A DNA stretch of 16,663 nt, taken from the NCBI GenBank assembly GCA_900546245.1, contig URBY01000025.1:1-16663 (forward strand), given 5' to 3'. The stretch comes from an uncultured Mycoplasmatota bacterium. Its GTDB lineage: Bacteria > Bacillota_I > Bacilli_A > RF39 > UBA660. A program made the position numbers and the translations under genes. Shown here piece by piece: positions 14,618 to 16,663 of this stretch. The notes below the pieces were generated by a model. It did not search any database and had not been told where the DNA came from. It was given only the letters and a program-made list of their open reading frames with translations. Every line of letters begins with the position of its first letter. Position 1 is the stretch's first letter.

Positions 14618-14646
14618 ATAATACCATTTTATTTTATTTTAGTCTA
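14618..14646 (-). promoter_or_regulatory. Promoter of the coiled-coil operon
   Basis: Minus strand: -35 TAGACT (14646-14641), 17-nt spacer ending TGG, extended -10 TATTAT (14623-14618); an overlapping TATAAT sits at 14620-14615. It carries the same TGGTAT core as the cca and hup promoters. Confidence 0.55.
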
Positions 14647-14658
14647 TATTTTAAAGGT

Positions 14659-14698
14659 AAAAAAAAGATATAATTTTTGTTTTTTAAAATTATACCTT
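14659..14698 (-). terminator. Terminator of the Wzz/BY-kinase gene
   Basis: Minus-strand 12-pair stem AGGTATAATTTT (14697-14686) / AAAATTATATCT (14677-14666), one U-G pair, A-rich loop, followed by a run of T (14666-14659). Confidence 0.85.
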
Positions 14699-14702
14699 AC
14701 TT

Positions 14703-16073
14703 TTATTTTTCTTCTTTAGATCCATAATAATTATAATATTTGCCATACTTACCGTTTTTAGTACTAACATTATTAAGTACACAACCCGCAATTGGAGCAT
14801 TTACTTTTTGTAATGATTTTATTGTTGTATCAAGTACATTTTTTGGTGTCATTGAATCTGAACTTACAATTAATACCTTATCCACTAAAGTAGACATAAT
14901 TATTGAATCAGGTAATCCGTTACATGGTACACCATCAAATATTACTATATCAAACTTGTTTTTTAATAAATTAACTAAATTTTTATTTTTTTCTGAGTTT
15001 AAAAGTTCACTTGGATTTGGTGGACACATTCCTCTAGTTATTAAAAATACATCCTTAACACTTGTTTTATGTACATATTCACTTATATTATTAATGTTAT
15101 CAATTAATAAATTAGATAATCCCTTTGAATTAGATACATCGAAAATTTTGTGTTGTCTACCTTTTCTCATATCACAATCTACAATTAATACCCTTTTACC
15201 TGTTTGAGCAAACGCTAATGCTAAATTTGCACTTATAAAACTTTTACCTTCTCCAGGAATAGAACTTGTTACCAATATTGTTTTAAGTTCATTATCAATT
15301 GATGAAAATTGTAAATTTGTTCTAAGAGTTTTAACACTCTCACTTACTAATGCTTTTGGATACTTATTCAAAATTAGTTCAACTTTTGAATGCTTATCTA
15401 TACCTTTTACGTCACTCTTAAATATTTTTGCAACTACAGGCATTCCAATTTGTTCTTCTAAATCATCTGATAATTTTATTGAATCATCAAAATAATATAT
15501 AATGAATATAATAGCTATACTACCAAATATTCCAATAAATATAGATATAATAATATCTCTAATAAAAGTATCATTACACACTTCTTTTGGAACTTTTGCT
15601 TTATCTATTACACTTATATTATCTAGTTTATATATTTTAGAAACTTCACTATTAAATACTTTTGCAATTGAATTAGCTATTTTTGATGCCTCTTTAGGAT
15701 TTTTATCTTGAACAGATATTTTCAAAATTTCAGTATCCTGAATTGCCTCAACACTTACTTTTTTAGATAATTCTTCTGCATTATATGATAATTTTTCATT
15801 TTTAATGACCTGTTCTAAAACCAATTCACTTTTAACAATCTCAGTATATGTTGTAACAAGTTTTTGATTTAACACAATATCGTTTTGTGTTATTGTAGAA
15901 CTTTGTTCATTAGATTTAGCAAGTACAACTGTAGTATAAGCTTTATATAATGGTACCTTAAAATTATTGTCATATATTGTAACCATAAATACTAACAAAA
16001 AAGTTAAAATAACTATTATAAATATATATTTTTTTAAATAAAGTAAAAAATCTTTGATATTAATTTCTTCCAT
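14703..16073 (-). CDS. Wzz-domain/BY-kinase fusion, polysaccharide chain regulator
   Basis: A 456-aa inner membrane protein combining a Wzz chain-length domain and a bacterial tyrosine kinase. Transmembrane helices at about 15-33 and 172-194 flank an extracellular Wzz region. The cytoplasmic kinase shows Walker A SSIPGEGKSF (270-279), Walker A' VLIVDCDMRKG (295-305) and a Walker B-like FDIVIFDGVP (374-383), where DxPP is usual. The C-terminal tyrosine cluster YGKYYNYYG (443-451) is the autophosphorylation tail. In Firmicutes these parts are more often separate CpsC and CpsD; a one-piece gene is Wzc-like. Start ATG 16073 has AAGGGG 7 nt upstream; the 33 extra in-frame codons before it span the leader and promoter. 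No sugar transferases or CpsB/CpsE-like genes are in the window, so the polysaccharide is unknown. Confidence 0.88.
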   Translation of the reverse strand: MEEINIKDFLLYLKKYIFIIVILTFLLVFMVTIYDNNFKVPLYKAYTTVVLAKSNEQSSTITQNDIVLNQKLVTTYTEIVKSELVLEQVIKNEKLSYNAEELSKKVSVEAIQDTEILKISVQDKNPKEASKIANSIAKVFNSEVSKIYKLDNISVIDKAKVPKEVCNDTFIRDIIISIFIGIFGSIAIIFIIYYFDDSIKLSDDLEEQIGMPVVAKIFKSDVKGIDKHSKVELILNKYPKALVSESVKTLRTNLQFSSIDNELKTILVTSSIPGEGKSFISANLALAFAQTGKRVLIVDCDMRKGRQHKIFDVSNSKGLSNLLIDNINNISEYVHKTSVKDVFLITRGMCPPNPSELLNSEKNKNLVNLLKNKFDIVIFDGVPCNGLPDSIIMSTLVDKVLIVSSDSMTPKNVLDTTIKSLQKVNAPIAGCVLNNVSTKNGKYGKYYNYYGSKEEK

Positions 16074-16124
16074 TTTACTGCCCCTTTTCCTTTTTTTATT
16101 ACATGTTTTAAAAAAACTACACAT

Positions 16125-16152
16125 ATTATACATATTTTTTGAAATAATGCAA
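16125..16152 (-). promoter_or_regulatory. Promoter of the Wzz/BY-kinase gene
   Basis: Minus strand: -35 TTGCAT (16152-16147), 16-nt spacer, -10 TATAAT (16130-16125). Leader about 45 nt. Confidence 0.6.
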
Positions 16153-16154
16153 AT

Positions 16155-16179
16155 TTTAAGAAATAATATCAAATTATTA
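16155..16179 (-). terminator. Weak terminator-like hairpin after second tail-collar gene
   Basis: Minus-strand AATAAT (16178-16173) / ATTATT (16167-16162), five-base loop, T-rich but broken tail. All A/T, so stability is low. Confidence 0.3.
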
Positions 16180-16184
16180 TAATT

Positions 16185-16663
16185 TTAGTTACTTATTTTT
16201 CTATACATATATGTTACTACATATGGTTTAAGCATATTAAACGAGTAATCAGAGCCAGAAATTTCTGTTGAATTAGATTTATTACTTGAGGTAATAGAAT
16301 GATTATGTCCCTGTCCACCAACAGATGATAATACACCTGCATAATAGAAATCATAATTACTCGATATATACCAACTACCAGGTTCAACATTTACAGCTCC
16401 CCAAGATACACCAGAGGTTGTTACATTATTTTTAGCAGGCAATTCAAACAAAGTTCTTCTTGGTAAATTACTTTCGTTAAGAATAGTACTACCCGTAACA
16501 TTATCAGCTACTGAATAACTGTATGAGTGATTATGTTTTGGCATTTCTGTTATTGTTAATTTATGAGTGTATTCGCCTCCCATACTACCATTTGTAAAGG
16601 TTTGAACAAGTCCATTACTATCAGTACCTGTTCCTTCTCCTATTAATGTCCTACCTTGTGCAT
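16185..16663 (-). CDS. Tail-collar surface protein, 5' end beyond window
   Basis: The C-terminal 159 or so residues of a second tail-collar protein; the frame is open to the window edge, so the internal ATG at 16583 is not the start. It begins AQGRTLIGEGTGTDSNG and continues with GGEYTHKLTITEMPKHNHS, the same block as in the protein at 1475-2179 (RTIIGVGTGTDSNG, GGEYTHKLTISEMPSHEH). Then comes a diverged middle, GGQGHNHS, and the closing LKPYVVTYMYRKI. HxH pairs may bind metal as in phage tail tips. Whether it has the same membrane anchor and poly-G promoter cannot be seen here. It ends 111 nt before the Wzz/BY-kinase start on the same strand. Confidence 0.75.
   Translation of the reverse strand, partial: AQGRTLIGEGTGTDSNGLVQTFTNGSMGGEYTHKLTITEMPKHNHSYSYSVADNVTGSTILNESNLPRRTLFELPAKNNVTTSGVSWGAVNVEPGSWYISSNYDFYYAGVLSSVGGQGHNHSITSSNKSNSTEISGSDYSFNMLKPYVVTYMYRKISN

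Noticed and set aside
14740..15207. Plus-strand frame of 155 codons
   Set aside because: It is antisense to the kinase domain, whose Walker motifs are intact on the minus strand; no ribosome binding site.
16074..16172. N-terminal extension of the Wzz/BY-kinase by 33 codons
   Set aside because: The extra codons cover the promoter -10 and the leader; AAGGGG sits properly before ATG 16073.
1..16663. Genetic code 4 (TGA as tryptophan), suggested by the AT-rich, mycoplasma-like composition
   Set aside because: All conserved proteins are full length without TGA codons and Trp positions use TGG; TGA is simply absent as a stop in this sample.

Overview
The window looks like chromosome from a very AT-rich, low-GC Gram-positive bacterium (Bacillota, probably class Bacilli). 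Evidence: a type-B RNase P RNA next to gpsB, a recU-ponA pair, a DnaD primosome protein, a rodZ-pgsA-recA order and strong AGGAGG ribosome binding sites. It keeps peptidoglycan synthesis and a polysaccharide-type tyrosine kinase, so it has a wall, unlike true mycoplasmas. The nearest named lineage is not certain; an uncultured gut or host-associated Bacilli group (RF39-like or Erysipelotrichales-like) would fit. The standard code is used: all frames read with TGA as non-coding, and 16 of 18 genes end in TAA and 2 in TAG.

Layout, left to right. 1-1420: nfeD followed by an SPFH/stomatin gene (minus strand), a membrane-microdomain pair. 1453-2250: a single-pass surface protein with a prepilin-like N-terminus and a phage tail-collar/receptor-binding C-terminus. 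Its promoter has a run of nine G between the -35 and -10 boxes. 2338-3420: recA with its own promoter. 3616-5470: the minus-strand row gpsB, rnpB, rodZ, pgsA. 5490-5735: a candidate 29-aa gene and divergent promoters. 5747-9116: plus-strand recU and a class A penicillin-binding protein, ended by a bidirectional terminator. 9153-10875: cca and dnaD, overlapping. 10880-11275: hup (HU). 11300-14646: an operon of four unknown genes in which a small DUF1292-like gene plus a large coiled-coil gene occurs twice in tandem. 14659-16152: a one-piece Wzz/BY-kinase gene. 16185-16663: the 3' part of a second tail-collar gene, running off the window edge.

How they fit together: housekeeping DNA maintenance (recA, recU, dnaD, hup, cca, rnpB) is mixed with envelope growth genes (gpsB, PBP1, rodZ, pgsA). 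Inserted among them are lineage-specific surface genes: two tail-collar paralogues and the Wzz/BY-kinase. The standout signal is the poly-G promoter of the first tail-collar gene. Its present length sets a 19-nt spacer, so slippage would be expected to switch expression of the surface protein on and off. The second notable item is the duplicated [DUF1292-like + coiled-coil] operon of unknown function.
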